From contig JAMSLZ010000007.1 in assembly GCA_026027325.1 (NCBI GenBank), positions 1,674,001 to 1,738,000 of the forward strand: DNA of 64,000 nt, given 5' to 3'. The notes under the pieces were generated by a model. That model had not been told where the DNA came from, made no database searches, and saw only the letters and a list, made by a program, of their open reading frames with translations. Positions 34,253-44,908 of this stretch are shown here, piece by piece (within the stretch, counting starts at the first letter, position 1; the number at the start of each line of letters is the position of its first letter). A program made the translations under genes and the position numbers. Source of the stretch: Actinomucor elegans. Its lineage: Eukaryota > Mucoromycota > Mucoromycetes > Mucorales > Mucoraceae.

Positions 34253-35237
34253 ATGTCTTCCAGAGAACTGACGCCTATACCCGGTACTCCGGGTGTAGAA
34301 GAGGCTCGAGAAGGCAAAGTAACCGACACATCTTTAAAAGAGCTTTTAAAAAGAGAAGTCGAATTACAATTAGAAATCGATGCTGTACAGACTGAAATCA
34401 GTCAATTAGAAGAGCAATTAGGCTACCAAGGTGGCGAAATCGTAGATGCAGAAGGTAAGATTAAACAAAAGCTGAGTATGCTGCCTGATATTCAGTCATG
34501 TTTTATAGATTTGGAAGAGTTTGAGGCGCCGGAATGGTGCATACCTATTAAAGCCAATGTCATGACCTATGATTGGGAGGTAAAAAAAAAAAAAAGGCAT
34601 ATAGTGCATTCTGTTGAAACGTTTATTGAATTCAAAAATCGGTAGTCTTTAGCAAAAGAAGTGCAGTTTGATGTGATCGTTACCGATCCACCATGGCAAT
34701 TAGCTACTCATGCACCTACTCGTGGTGTAAGTTCTCTGCTTTCATAGCACATTAACTTGGATTACTCAATTTCTTTGTTGTATATAGGTAGCTATTGCAT
34801 ATCAACAACTGCCCGATATTTGTATCGAAGATATTCCTATACCCAAACTTCAAACGAACGGTTTCCTGTTTATCTGGGTGATCAACAACAAATTTGCCAA
34901 AGCATTTGAATTGATGGAGAAATGGGGATACACATTCGTAGATGATATTACTTGGGTCAAACAAACCGTCAACCGTCGTATGGCCAAGGGTCACGGTTAT
35001 TACTTGCAGCACGCCAAAGAAACTTGTTTGGTTGGTAGAAAAGGCAACGATCCTCCCAATTGCCGACATTCAATAGGTTCCGATATCATCTTTTCCGAAA
35101 GACGTGGTCAAAGTCAGAAACCTGAAGAATTATACGAATTAATTGAAGAATTAGTGCCTGGTGGCAAGTATTTGGAGATCTTTGGTAGAAAAAATAATTT
35201 ACGTGATTATTGGGTTACCATTGGTAATGAGTTGTAA
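34253..35237 (+). CDS. MT-A70 family adenine-N6 methyltransferase, compact form
   Basis: Three exons, 34253-34579, 34646-34726, 34788-35237, giving 285 residues. The N-terminal ~65 residues form a coiled-coil-like helix (LKELLKREVELQLEIDAVQT). The catalytic domain follows with the signature VIVTDPPWQLATH (DPPW, S-adenosylmethionine/adenine pocket), then LFIWVINNKFAKAFELMEKW, HGYYLQHAKETCLVGRKG, SDIIFSERRGQSQKPEELYE and YLEIFGRKNNLRDYWVTIGNE. Family members methylate N6 of adenine in mRNA (METTL3/IME4) or DNA (MTA1/AMT, METTL4). The CCCH zinc fingers of METTL3 are absent and the protein is half its size; the HGYYLQHAKE block differs from the H.L.H.KEH form I associate with METTL3/IME4. This favours the MTA1-like DNA 6mA clade, which is known in ciliates and early-diverging fungi. 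That is inference; mRNA methylation remains possible. Confidence 0.82.
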
Positions 35238-35300
35238 AAGAAAAAAGAAAAAAAAAAGCAAAATAAAATAAATTGTATAGTTCGCACAGAAAGAAGTTTA

Positions 35301-35696
35301 TTATCTATGACGATTGTAATAATGAAGGGTTTTATAAAACTGAACTCGAGTGGCGTTCACACAATTCATAAGCAGGGCATGTTTTCGATGGGCATCTTCA
35401 AGATACTCCATGATTTGGTTGAACTGGGCTGCTTTTTTTTTTGTGGTTATTGATAAAATAAAGAAGTATATCTATCTATATTTACTAGAAAGGTGCAAGT
35501 GTGCCAATGTGAGATATTGATAACTTGCAAATGATGATTTATTTAACAAATCTTTTCGTAGTACTGTTCTTGTACGAAAACTGTAATTTCCGGTCAATGC
35601 AACTGCTGTTAGTGATAATAAAACATGTTCGCTCTCTTGCTGAACAATACAAAAGATTTGCCAATTCTCTGAGCGGCCTGATTCGATAAATGGAAA
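35301..35696 (-). CDS. Uncharacterised protein, last two exons (5' end unresolved)
   Basis: Two minus-strand exons join in phase: 35696-35486 and 35431-35301, across a 54-nt intron with GTAAAT and AAAG ends. They encode about 113 residues starting FPFIESGRSENWQIFC and containing SYQYLTLAHLHLSTAQ, FNQIMEYLEDAHRKHALLMN and a basic end YYNRHR. The helical, Leu-rich pattern looks like a real protein. A consensus donor (CTT/GTAAGT near 35755) lies 59 nt before the first exon, so at least one more exon exists upstream, but I could not find an ATG without crossing stops. I do not recognise the family. It converges on the methyltransferase gene, 64 bp apart. It could be a decaying gene. Confidence 0.45.
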
Positions 35697-36545
35697 CTCA
35701 AAAATTATCAAAAATTATAGTCGCAGTGTATAAGACGATGAATACAACTTACAAGTTTAGTGTTTAAAATTGATTTATTAGTAATTCAATTTTCTTTCGA
35801 ATGATATATGTTTAGTAGGAAAATAAAAAGCCAAAAACATTAAATGGTTGAATTTTTGTAGAGTGTTTTTTTTGCTTTCATCCATGATTTTGAAATGAAT
35901 TTACTAAAGCAAACACTTTTGGTTCTATAGTACCCTCTAAAAACAAGACTCTATTTAGATTAATTACCATTCTAACTGCAAATGATAGTTTTTTGGTTTC
36001 TATGGAGACACGCCTTTGATAAATATAATATATTCTTGCTTAAAAATTGGCACAATCAAATATATATAACAATGAATACAAATTAGGGCTTCTCATGCTT
36101 AGTTAAAGTAGTAAACAATCAAATTCCCTTTCGTTTCAAGTATATTAAATAAAAAAAACTAAAAAGAAAAAAACTTTACTTGAGCGTGCAAAAGCCTCAT
36201 ATACTCTATACTCTTTAGCACTTGATTCAGTCAACCTGTAACTGCAAACATTGATAAAAATAAAAATAAAACTAAAGTGATCTATGCAATTTCAGAGAAT
36301 CGAAAACCTTTATCTAGACTAGATACAGGTGCTAGTTTTTGCAATACTTGTTGAACGTACAATCATGGATGTCCAATTTCACAATGCCTGCTGACCAATG
36401 AAATCAATGCATAAATAGATCAAATCAACGTTGATTTAGAAACACGCTATAAAAACACTAAGAATGATGCAGTAGTATGTTATCATGTTGTACTTTCCGC
36501 TTAGTTATATATGTATACATGATCGGTATCATGGACGAAAATCAA
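35697..36545. other. AT-rich region
   Basis: Probably includes the unresolved first exon(s) of the minus-strand gene ending at 35301. Otherwise nothing seen. Confidence 0.4.
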
Positions 36546-36911
36546 TCATTTATTAATAGAACTGATAGTATGATGGTGATGATGATAGACAGGCGGTGGT
36601 GATTTAGGTACAAGTATTGTTTCAGATACAGCAATGGTATTATTATAATTGTTTATGGCTGAGCGGTTATAAGATGGCATCTGGTGTTGCATCGTTCTAT
36701 CTAAGGACAGGCTCTGACTATTCTTAAGAGCAATCATTTGATCTGGGCTGTCGAGTATAATAAAATCATGCCATAGTTGATGGTCTTCTTGTTCTTTTTG
36801 CAACGAGTTTTTATATACAATGATGATTAATATAACAAGTACAGCAATTAACAAGATAGCCAGTAAGATGATTAATGATTCTTCTATAGCATTCAATTGT
36901 ATTACTGCCAT
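36546..36911 (-). CDS. Small single-pass membrane protein, function unknown
   Basis: Single exon, 121 residues. A short N-terminus (MAVIQLNAIEE) is followed by one strong membrane helix (SLIILLAILLIAVLVILIII, residues 12-32), then a cytosolic-type tail that is Ser/Asn-rich and ends PPPVYHHHHHTISSINK. The PPPVY is a PPxY motif, the kind bound by WW domains of Rsp5/NEDD4 ubiquitin ligases, so the protein might be an Rsp5 adaptor or an Rsp5-regulated protein; that is inference from one motif. No signal peptide apart from the helix. No family recognised. Confidence 0.55.
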   Translation of the reverse strand: MAVIQLNAIEESLIILLAILLIAVLVILIIIVYKNSLQKEQEDHQLWHDFIILDSPDQMIALKNSQSLSLDRTMQHQMPSYNRSAINNYNNTIAVSETILVPKSPPPVYHHHHHTISSINK

Positions 36912-37123
36912 TTCTATGATACAATCTAAACAAGAAAGAAAAGCTAGGATTCTACTTTTTATTGTTTCTTTTGTATTATCTCTTGCATTAAACTCCCTAT
37001 AATGAAAACGATCTCCTATACTGCTACACCATGGTTTTTTTTTATCATACTATGCATTATATCCCTTTCGTTACAAGTCCCTATATCAAAAGATCTAAAC
37101 TGTCAAATCCCATCTTTTTATTT

Positions 37124-37479
37124 TTAGAGATAAACGCCTGCTGCGTTGGAAGCAAATATGGCGCCAAAACCAAGTAAAACGGAAGCAATAATAGCTGTCT
37201 GAAGTTGTTGAATAAGAGGTGTCTTATTTCCTTGACTGTGAAAGTGTGAGTATACAATATATATATATGGTGAATGCATTGAATACTTACATGACAAACG
37301 TTCCAGCAGCGAAAAGACCAGCAGAAACAGCAAGCAATGTAACAGCAGGATATGCAAAAGTGGGAATAGGAGCACTAATGGGTGTTCCAGCCATCCAATC
37401 GTCCTATTCATGTTATAAGTTACGCGCCTTTTTAGTTACTAGTGACAATGAAGACCCAACTTACCATTGCAGTAGTCAT
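37124..37479 (-). CDS. OST5: Oligosaccharyltransferase subunit Ost5/TMEM258
   Basis: Three exons, 37479-37465, 37403-37291, 37235-37124, giving 79 residues, the same as human TMEM258. Layout: short N-terminus (MTTAMDDWMAGTPISAPIP), helix 1 (YPAVTLLAVSAGLFAAGTFV), a small loop (IQGNKTPLIQQLQ) and helix 2 ending ASVLLGFGAIFASNAAGVYL. The 'E/QL..A..AS...GFG..F....VG(I/V)Y' ending is the family signature. The subunit sits in the ER membrane in the OST complex that transfers the glycan to Asn. The first coding exon is only five codons. It is divergent from MIM1, with 154 bp between the starts. Confidence 0.82.
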
Positions 37480-37633
37480 CTTTCTGATTAGTATAAAGAA
37501 AAGATAAAAAAAAACACGATTAATTTTAATCGAGCCTATCAATGAACTCCAGCTGACATATTGCTATTTACACTCACTCACTCAGTGTATTCACGCTAGG
37601 GCTTTCTTTTTCTTTTTCAACTCGCAAATTATA
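37480..37633. promoter_or_regulatory. Shared divergent promoter OST5/MIM1
   Basis: 154 bp separate the two start codons. The segment contains an A-run and an AT-rich core but no TATA I would call. Both genes must be driven from here. Confidence 0.5.
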
Positions 37634-37954
37634 ATGTCAGTCTCTTTCAACGATAACAATAATCAGGCTCTTATTCGACGCGAACCTTGGTACCGTCATC
37701 CCACTTTAACGTGGATTCTCAAATCAGCAGCAATCAATTTCGTCTTACCTTTCTTTAACGGTGTTATGCTTGGTTTCGGTGAAATCTTGGCAAATGAAGT
37801 TATCTTTACATATGGTTGGTTTGGTTATTCCCGACCTCAAATTGGCTTAAACACTGTTCCTGCCAGTGCAACTCATGAATATAAAAAAACCATTCAAAAT
37901 GAAATCAGAAGGGAACAAAAGACTCAACAGCAAGATCTCTTACTTGTCGATTGA
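37634..37954 (+). CDS. MIM1: Mitochondrial outer membrane import protein MIM1
   Basis: Single exon, 106 residues. The core INFVLPFFNGVMLGFGEILANE is the conserved Mim1 transmembrane segment with GxxxG-like spacing (NGVMLGFGE), used for oligomerisation. The flanks are hydrophilic: N-terminal REPWYRHPTLTWILKSA and a C-terminal charged tail. Mim1 with Mim2 inserts alpha-helical proteins, including TOM subunits, into the outer membrane. Mim1 is known from fungi, which supports fungal origin of the window. Confidence 0.85.
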   Translation: MSVSFNDNNNQALIRREPWYRHPTLTWILKSAAINFVLPFFNGVMLGFGEILANEVIFTYGWFGYSRPQIGLNTVPASATHEYKKTIQNEIRREQKTQQQDLLLVD

Positions 37955-38961
37955 AAAACTGACGTGTTTGACTAGATTAGAAAGTATTATATGTATATTT
38001 CCACCAAATCCTTTGTACTTGTATTTTCGTATACGATTTATTCTTTGTATACCTTTATCTCTAATAATAATAAACAAAAAAAAAGAGGTACTTGCTATTA
38101 TCAATGAACCAATTTACTATGGTTGAAGGGCAAGAGGTGTAGCAATAGTTGTTTTCTTTTTCTTACCAAAGTTTACTATCAACATGGACTGTGTTCAGTT
38201 ATCTTGTTGTGTATCAACAGACGTAAGTGTTAGGGGTTGAATCACCGCTGTCCAATAACATCGCTAGGACGCCGAGACATTATTTTGATCTTCGTTTTTT
38301 TCGCCTTTCGTTTTACTATATCCTTGACCTCAGATTTTCGACACTTTGATCTTTATTTCAGCTACTATAAGTATAGTTTAGAGGCATATTTTTTAATGTT
38401 AAATCTTTTATAATAGTAAAGTATATACGTTGACAATTTCATCCTATTTTTGCCTGTTTAAAAATTTCAACTTTTGAACTTGGGATTAAAAACAAAAGAC
38501 CTGTCTTTTCAAACGCAAGTCTCAATTTTTAATAATCAGAATAGAATTGTATTGGGATTCTTCTATGAGCAATAAAACTCTTTCTAAATTTTGTTAAAGC
38601 AGTTTATACCTATCAATGTGCTTTTGTCATGCAAAAATTGATTCAAAGAAAATAAGAAGGACATACAAAGGACTTTAGAAATTTAACTTCTAAAATCTTC
38701 AGTAACCAATAAAAAGTGGTTAAAATTAAACTGCGCTTATAAATTCAAGGTATAACTTTTAGTGCCAAATAAACGAGATACGCCTTTCAAAAAATATTTT
38801 CTCGTTGTTTTTTTCCTTATACACCATCAATTAGTTCTATTTTATCTGTTCTTTTCTAAATTATAGAAACCTGTAAAAGGAACAAAAGAGATATAACTAT
38901 ATATTGAAAACCCAAATAATCCTTTTTTTTTATTAATTTATATCCTTAATTATATAAAACA
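37955..38961. other. AT-rich intergenic region
   Basis: 1.0 kb; no gene or clear element seen. The right side is the U2AF65 promoter, with T-rich DNA immediately before the ATG. Confidence 0.5.
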
Positions 38962-40847
38962 ATGTCTTACGGATGGAATAGAGATTCAAATGGTAAACGT
39001 GAAATCATCAACATAAATTATAAAAAATTGTTCATTGACTTGAAATATATTTTATTACATAGCTCCTCCACAGCAATCAGCAGCAGATCTTGCAAGTTCT
39101 TTCTTAAATTCTGTTGGGCAAGAGCTTCATGGATCCGCTGAGAACGCTTATGGTCATGAATCACAAGGTAATTAACGAATAGATAAATATTTAGGTCTAG
39201 ATGTTTACCCATTGAACAGGTCGTTATGGAGAAGAATTAGGTTATCATGGAGGCAATGACGATTACCGCAGAAGAGACGGTGACATGGACCGAAAGAATC
39301 GCAGTGACCGACATAATACCAACAGCAGCAGTAGAGATCGCTACCATGATAGATCACGCGACAATCGCGATAGCAGACGTCGCCGATCTAGAGACAGACG
39401 CGAGCGTTCTCCTCGCCACCATCGAAGCAGAGACGACTACCGTTCCAGCCGACGCACAAGAAGAAGCCCTAGTCCTCGTCGTTCCAGCAGAAGACGCAGT
39501 CCTAGTCCTTCGCGTCGTCGTAACGATGAAAACGTAGTGCCTTTAAGCAAAAGAGAGCGAAAGTTGCATAATTGGGACATGGCCCCTGCTGGCATGGAAG
39601 GCATGTCAGCTGAACAAGTCAAATCGACTGGCTTGTTTCCTTTACCAGGTCAAGTGGTTGGTACGCGTACACCTCAATCATTCCAACCTCCACCTACCGA
39701 TGGTTCACGTTTGCGTGCTACGACTGAAGGTGCTGCTGGTCCTGTGGCTCTCAATGCTACCTTGGCTCGTCAAGCCAAACGTTTATATGTAGGTCAAATT
39801 CCCTTTGGTATTGAAGAGAAGCCCATGGCAGATTTCTTTAACGCGACAATGGAACAAATGCGTTTGGTAGATACTACGCCTGTAGTGGCTGTACAGATTA
39901 ACCATGATAAGAATTACGCTTTTGTTGAATTCCAAACACCTGAACAAGCAACTTCGGCTATGGCATTTGACGGAATCATGTTCCAAGGTCAACAACTCAA
40001 GATTCGTAGACCTAAAGATTATCAACCCCCTATTGATGGTCAGTATGGTGATTTGGTTCAATTGCCTGGATTGGTCTCTACTAATGTACCTGATACACCC
40101 AACAAGATCTTTATTGGTGGTCTTCCTGTTTATTTGAACGATGATCAAGTCGTTGAATTGTTAAAATCATTTGGTGAACTACGCGCTTTCAATTTGGTTA
40201 AGGATCCTTTGACTGGTGCTAATAAGGGTTTCGCCTTTTGTGAGTATGCTGACCCCAGTGTTACAGATTTAGCTTGTCAAGGTTTGAATAATATGGAGTT
40301 GGGTGATCGTAAGCTGGTTGTTCAACGTGCTAGTGTTGGTGCCAAGCATGGCTTATTGCCTTCGGATTATGCTACTGGACTAGTACCTAACATTCAAGAT
40401 TTCTTACCTATTTCAAGCGCAAAGGAAGAAGAAGCTACACGTGTTTTGCAATTGATGAATATGGTCACACCTGATGAATTGGAAGATGATGAAGAATATA
40501 AAGGTAATTACCATCATCTATATCAAGGAACGTATTGTTGATGTATTTCGAATCTATAGATATTTGGGATGATATTGCTGAAGAGTGTACAAAGTTTGGT
40601 ACAATTGTAGATATGAAGATTCCAAGACCAAACAAGGGTCAAAATGTACCTGGCTGCGGTCTAGTAAGTACATATGTTTATATACACATACAAGTTATTT
40701 ATTCTTTTTCTATAGATTTTTGTAAGATACGAAACACCAGACCAAACATTAGAAGCTTTACGTGCACTTGCTGGCCGTAAGTTTGCTGATAGAACGGTTG
40801 TTGCGACATTTATTGATGAAGAAAACTACCTAAGTGATAACTTTTAA
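38962..40847 (+). CDS. Splicing factor U2AF large subunit (U2AF65)
   Basis: Five exons, 38962-38992, 39063-39167, 39220-40503, 40560-40663, 40716-40847, giving 551 residues. Order: short N-terminus, an Arg/Ser and Arg/Asp region (about 60-130, SRDRYHDRSRDNRDSRRRRS), a U2AF35-interacting-like stretch (KLHNWDMAPAGMEG), RRM1 (ARRLYVGQ-type, here KRLYVGQIPFG), RRM2 (NKIFIGGLPVYLNDDQVVEL) with NKGFAFCEYADPS as RNP1, and a C-terminal UHM domain (FVRYETPDQTLEALRALAGR, RTVVATFIDEENY). It binds the polypyrimidine tract at 3' splice sites and recruits SF1/BBP and the U2 snRNP. The intron-dense, TACTAAC-bearing genes around it are the kind of substrate it serves. Confidence 0.93.
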
Positions 40848-40964
40848 GTACATTTCATACATGCTGTTCTTTTTTTTTCCTTTTTATTATATATATATTA
40901 TATTAAAAATAAACCATTGTCACCGCTCTTATTTTTTTTTTAGGTGCTTGTTCTACATAGTAGC

Positions 40965-41025
40965 ATCTAGATCTCTCTACCGATTCTACACAGTTTAATG
41001 TTGCGTCTGATTAGTAGTCCATATA
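40965..41025 (+). repeat. Dispersed intergenic repeat, partial copy
   Basis: Reads ATCTCTCTACCGATTCTACA, then TTTAATGTTGCGTCTGATTA, GTAGTCCAT; it lacks the TCAGAATGA end. Confidence 0.4.
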
Positions 41026-41154
41026 GAGGAAGAGCTACTTGATCTACAATCGCAATAGTTATAAAAGACATCCATTGATGAATAGTGCTTGTCCTTGAAA
41101 AACATTAGATGAAGTAGAAGCCTTCATATTGGAATTAATGTTTTACCACATGAA

Positions 41155-41225
41155 GCAGTTTATTCAGAGTATGATCTGTTTATCTAATGCGACATTTGAG
41201 CGAGATCGGTTTAGGATCTTAGGTC
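41155..41225 (-). repeat. Dispersed intergenic repeat copy (inverted)
   Basis: On the minus strand: ACCGATCTCGCTCAAATGTC, GCATTAGATAAACAGATCAT, ACTCTGAATAAACTGC. It faces the direct copy at 41743 in inverted orientation about 520 bp away. Confidence 0.6.
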
Positions 41226-41430
41226 ATTAGATCTGAATTGCATACGTATGCGATTTATTGCCAGTCTTAAAGGTACAGTATACTACACTGTAATGAAATT
41301 AAATAACAGTAGTAGAGGGTTTAATGCTCTCTTCTGAAGACATAATAATAATCAAATGTGACATTAAACTAGAGTTGGCTGAGAAATATAATGGAAATAG
41401 GAAGGGTATAGTCCATAACCGAAATTTACT

Positions 41431-41432
<2 letters not shown>

Positions 41433-41461
<29 letters not shown>
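41433..41461. repeat. Homopolymer T29
   Basis: Uninterrupted T run between two repeat copies. Confidence 0.9.
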
Positions 41462-41467
<6 letters not shown>

Positions 41468-41742
41468 GTTCAATGAATATTATAGCTCAATATATTATAA
41501 AATATGCCAATGTGTTTTAGTAGATTTTAGTTATATATAAATTACTCGAGCTATGTCTTCATGCCTAAAAGTCACGAAAAACTCAATTTTGTCAAATATC
41601 ATTTTCTCAATTGAAAGAAATATCAAAACATTTTGAATTAGTTGTAGTAATTAAGTATACCCATTGATGATGTCTTTTTGCCAAAATTCTTATTTCTGGT
41701 GCGGGGCTCTTGGAAATACCTACTACTTGGAAATTTGGCATG

Positions 41743-41830
41743 ACGAGCAAGTCTAGTAATCTCGGCCAATCTCGGTCTAATGTTACATTAGATTGGTGGT
41801 TCTTGCTCAGAATAAACTAGTGCATTTGAT
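41743..41830 (+). repeat. Dispersed intergenic repeat, best copy B
   Basis: GAGCAAGTCTAGTAATCTCG, GCCAATCTCGGTCTAATGTT, ACATTAGATTGGTGGTTCTT, GCTCAGAATAAACTAGTGCA. Upstream TTGGAAATTTGGCATG also matches copy A. Confidence 0.7.
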
Positions 41831-42624
41831 AAAACTTTAGATCTATACCGACTTCTGTTGTACTAAACGTTCTAGTTCATAGGTTTAAATTATGACTTTC
41901 ATCAGCCATAGGATTTTTTTTTCTTTGAGTTAATAATGCGATTAGAAGCAGGGTAGTAACGATTTTCATGCAACTATCACTCGTACATAGATAATACGCT
42001 GAGTAGCTACTTCCAATAGATATTTTCGTTGAGAGCTAGATTGTGCGATTCTTACACTGTTTGAGCGCGCCGTGTATGACATAGTTTCCAATGCATTATT
42101 CCAGTAAGTTGAGCTTTTAGCATGATAATTTACCCGCCTTGATGATCAGAGGTACCCAATCAAACTTTACTCCAAAAAAGACTGCTGAAACCTGGTGTGC
42201 TTGCTTTTCATTGAACAGCATTTGGTAGGATGAAGAAAAAAAGTTTTTTTTTTATTGGCAAACTTGTCCAATGACAGGCGTTCCGAGAATACCGGAGTTG
42301 AATGTATCCACACAAGCACAATGTAGATGTAACGAGTCAGTTTTCATTATAACTTGTATTATTTAGCATATAGTCAGCATGTATGCTAAAGAAGAAGGGA
42401 GATAAACAGCGCTTATATTGATATTGAAAGCTGTTTGGGTTCATTCAGAGAGCGTTTTTCTCGTATATGAGTCAAAAGTGAGTCGTGTAACTTGCGGCAG
42501 TTCTCTACAGGAAGCGGTGATCCAAGTTTGATTTGTGACAAGCTTATCTGCAAGAGAAAGAAGAAAAGGGCTTGAATCTTTTTTTTTGTTTTTACCCTTG
42601 TCTACTTTAAACCAACTTGTAATA

Positions 42625-44816
42625 ATGTTTCGTAAAGTTTTGATACCCTCAGTTCTCAAGTTATCTGGTCCTCGTACATTCACTTCTTTGACTAGAAGCG
42701 TTGCTACAAGAGTCAATAGTAGTAAGTGCAATATATATGTCACAAATATGCCGGTAACTAAACTCTTTATAACTAGTTCGTCCTTCTCTTCTTGCTGATC
42801 GTAAAGAGATCCGCCCCCATTTCTTGTCCGATCTCAAGATCGCTCCTTATGCTTTCCTCCACACCCAATCCACAGCTTCTGCCACCTCAGTTGCCGAGCT
42901 TATCAAGGAAGAAATCGACGACGAAGTTGTTCCTGCTATTGAACCTGTCTCTGAAAAAAAGCGATTCGATGCTATTGAGGCCATTCATCCTTTTACACAA
43001 AAAGCCATTGAAAAAGTATTCAAGTATGAAGAAATGTCCTCTGTCCAAGATGCCGTGCTTTCCAAATTGCCCAACCAACAAGACATGTTTGTCAAAGCCA
43101 AAACAGGTACCGGTAAGACATTGGCCTTTTTGATGGCTGCCTTGGAAACTGCTACTGCAGGTCAAAAGGTGCAAGACATGAAGCACTTTGAAGGCACTAC
43201 TATCATGGTAATTTCACCCACTCGTGAATTAGCCAACCAAATTGCCGAAGAAGCTCAAAAGTTGGTCAGTTTCTATCCTTTCAAGGTACACTGTATGGTC
43301 GGTGGCGATTCCAAGCGCCGTCAAATCATGAATTTAGAGCGTCGTCGTTGTGATATTGTTGTAGCTACCCCTGGTCGTCTGCAAGACATGCTTTCCTCAG
43401 TTCCTCGTTTCAAGCAAATGTGTGAAAACCTCAAGGTCTTGGTTTTGGATGAAGCTGATCAGTTGTTGGATATGGGTTTCAAGGCAGAGTTGCAGCGTAT
43501 TCTTCGCCAAATCCCCGAGAAACGCCAAACCATGTTGTTTTCTGCTACCATTTCTCGTGAGATCCGTGAAAACTTGGGCAAGTTTGCTTTATCCCCCAAC
43601 TATGACTTGATTGATACCGTAGGTAAGGATGATGTGAATACCAATGTTCACGTCAAGCAATCTGCTTTGGTTGCTCCTTATAAAGACCAATTCGCTGTCA
43701 TTCGTGATTGTTTGGAGACTCATGAAGCTGCTTTGAAGGGTAAGGTCATTGTCTTTTTGCCTACCACTAAGGCAACTATGGTTTATGCCAACGTCTTTAA
43801 GCGCTTGATGCCTGATCGTCAAGTTTATGAAATCCATTCCAAGAAGGGTCAAGATCAACGTTCTCGTATTGCCGATCGTTTCCGTAACTCACGCGAAAGC
43901 AGTATCTTGTTCACATCAGATGTCTCTGCTCGTGGTGTTGATTATCCTGGTGTCTCTTTAGTGCTTCAGGTTGGTGTCCCTTCTACTCGTGAGCAATATA
44001 TCCATCGTTTGGGTCGTACCGGTCGCGCTGGTCGTGAAGGTGAAGGCATCATCTTGTTGGCTCCTTTTGAAAAGGCTTTCTTGGAGAAGGAAGTCGCTGA
44101 TCTTCCCATTGAACAGCTTCAAACTCCCGTTTTTTCAACAGAGGAAGTCACTGAAACAAACGCTTTGGTCAATAAAGCACTCAATAGTATGGATGAAGAA
44201 ATGGTGAGAGAAGTTTATACCGCTTATTTAGGTTATTGTAAGTTGAAACTCTTGATGGATAGAAGCGCAGTATTAACAATGATTTATAGATTCTGGAAGA
44301 ATGCCCATGTTGGGTGAGCGTCGTTCTCTAGCAGTTACAGAAGCCAACAAATTCCTTGAAGGTCTTGGTGTTACAGATATTCCTTATTTGAGTCCTCGTT
44401 TCTTGGCTCAACTTGGCTTAAGTGATAGAGGCGGTAACAGCAACAATAGTAGAGGTGGATTTAGCCGCGGTGGTGATCGTGGATTTAACCGTGGTGGTGA
44501 TCGTCGTAACAACAATGGTGGTTTCCGTGACTTTGACAGCAGCCGTCGTAGTAGCTTCAGTGATCGTGATGGAGGTTTCAATAAACGTGAAAGCTCTTTT
44601 GGCTCGCGTGACGGATACAAGAGCAGCTTCAGAAGTCGTGATGATGGATTCAGAAGCCGTGATAGTGGATTCAAGAGTCGTGATAGTGGATTCAAGAGTC
44701 GTGAAGGAGGATTCAAGAGTGAATTCAAGAGCCGTGGAGGTGATGATGACTTCAAGAGACCTCGTGCCGACTATAACCGTCGTGGTAAATTCAACCGTAA
44801 AGAAGAAGACTTTTAA
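42625..44816 (+). CDS. Mitochondrial DEAD-box RNA helicase (Mss116-like)
   Basis: Three exons, 42625-42721, 42777-44237, 44290-44816, giving 694 residues. The N-terminus (MFRKVLIPSVLKLSGPRTFT ... RSVATRV) is basic and hydroxyl-rich with no acids, a mitochondrial presequence. Helicase motifs in order: Q-motif region (FKYEEMSSVQDAVLSKLP), AKTGTGKT, PTRELANQ, TPGRLQD, VLDEADQLLD, SATIS, ARGVDYPGVSLVLQVG, HRLGRTGRAGR. After a C-terminal extension (GYYSGRMPMLGERRS) there is an ~130-residue Arg/Gly/Ser/Asp-rich tail with repeated FSRGGDRG, FRSRDSGFKSRD units. This build (presequence, helicase core, C-terminal extension, basic tail) is that of yeast Mss116 and Neurospora CYT-19, chaperones for group I/II intron splicing and mitochondrial translation. 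Family level is certain, exact orthology likely. Confidence 0.88.
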
Positions 44817-44908
44817 AATGCATTCCCCCCCACCCATAATATTATTACTTAGAAATCTGTAAATACTACTGTCCATTTTTCAATCATTTAATAAATCATT
44901 TATTACTA

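Larger units (their letters stand above)
40848..42624. other. 1.8 kb intergenic region with three repeat copies and T29 tract
   Basis: Contains dispersed-repeat copies at 40965-41025 (partial), 41155-41225 (inverted) and 41743-41830, and a T29 run (41433-41461). No gene seen. Confidence 0.5.

Noticed and set aside
42441..42743. 100-codon frame antisense to helicase exon 1
   Set aside because: Overlaps a confident exon on the other strand; no homology pattern.
44408..44876. Open frames overlapping the helicase RGG/SRD tail
   Set aside because: Repeat-driven shadow frames of the Arg/Gly/Ser tail.
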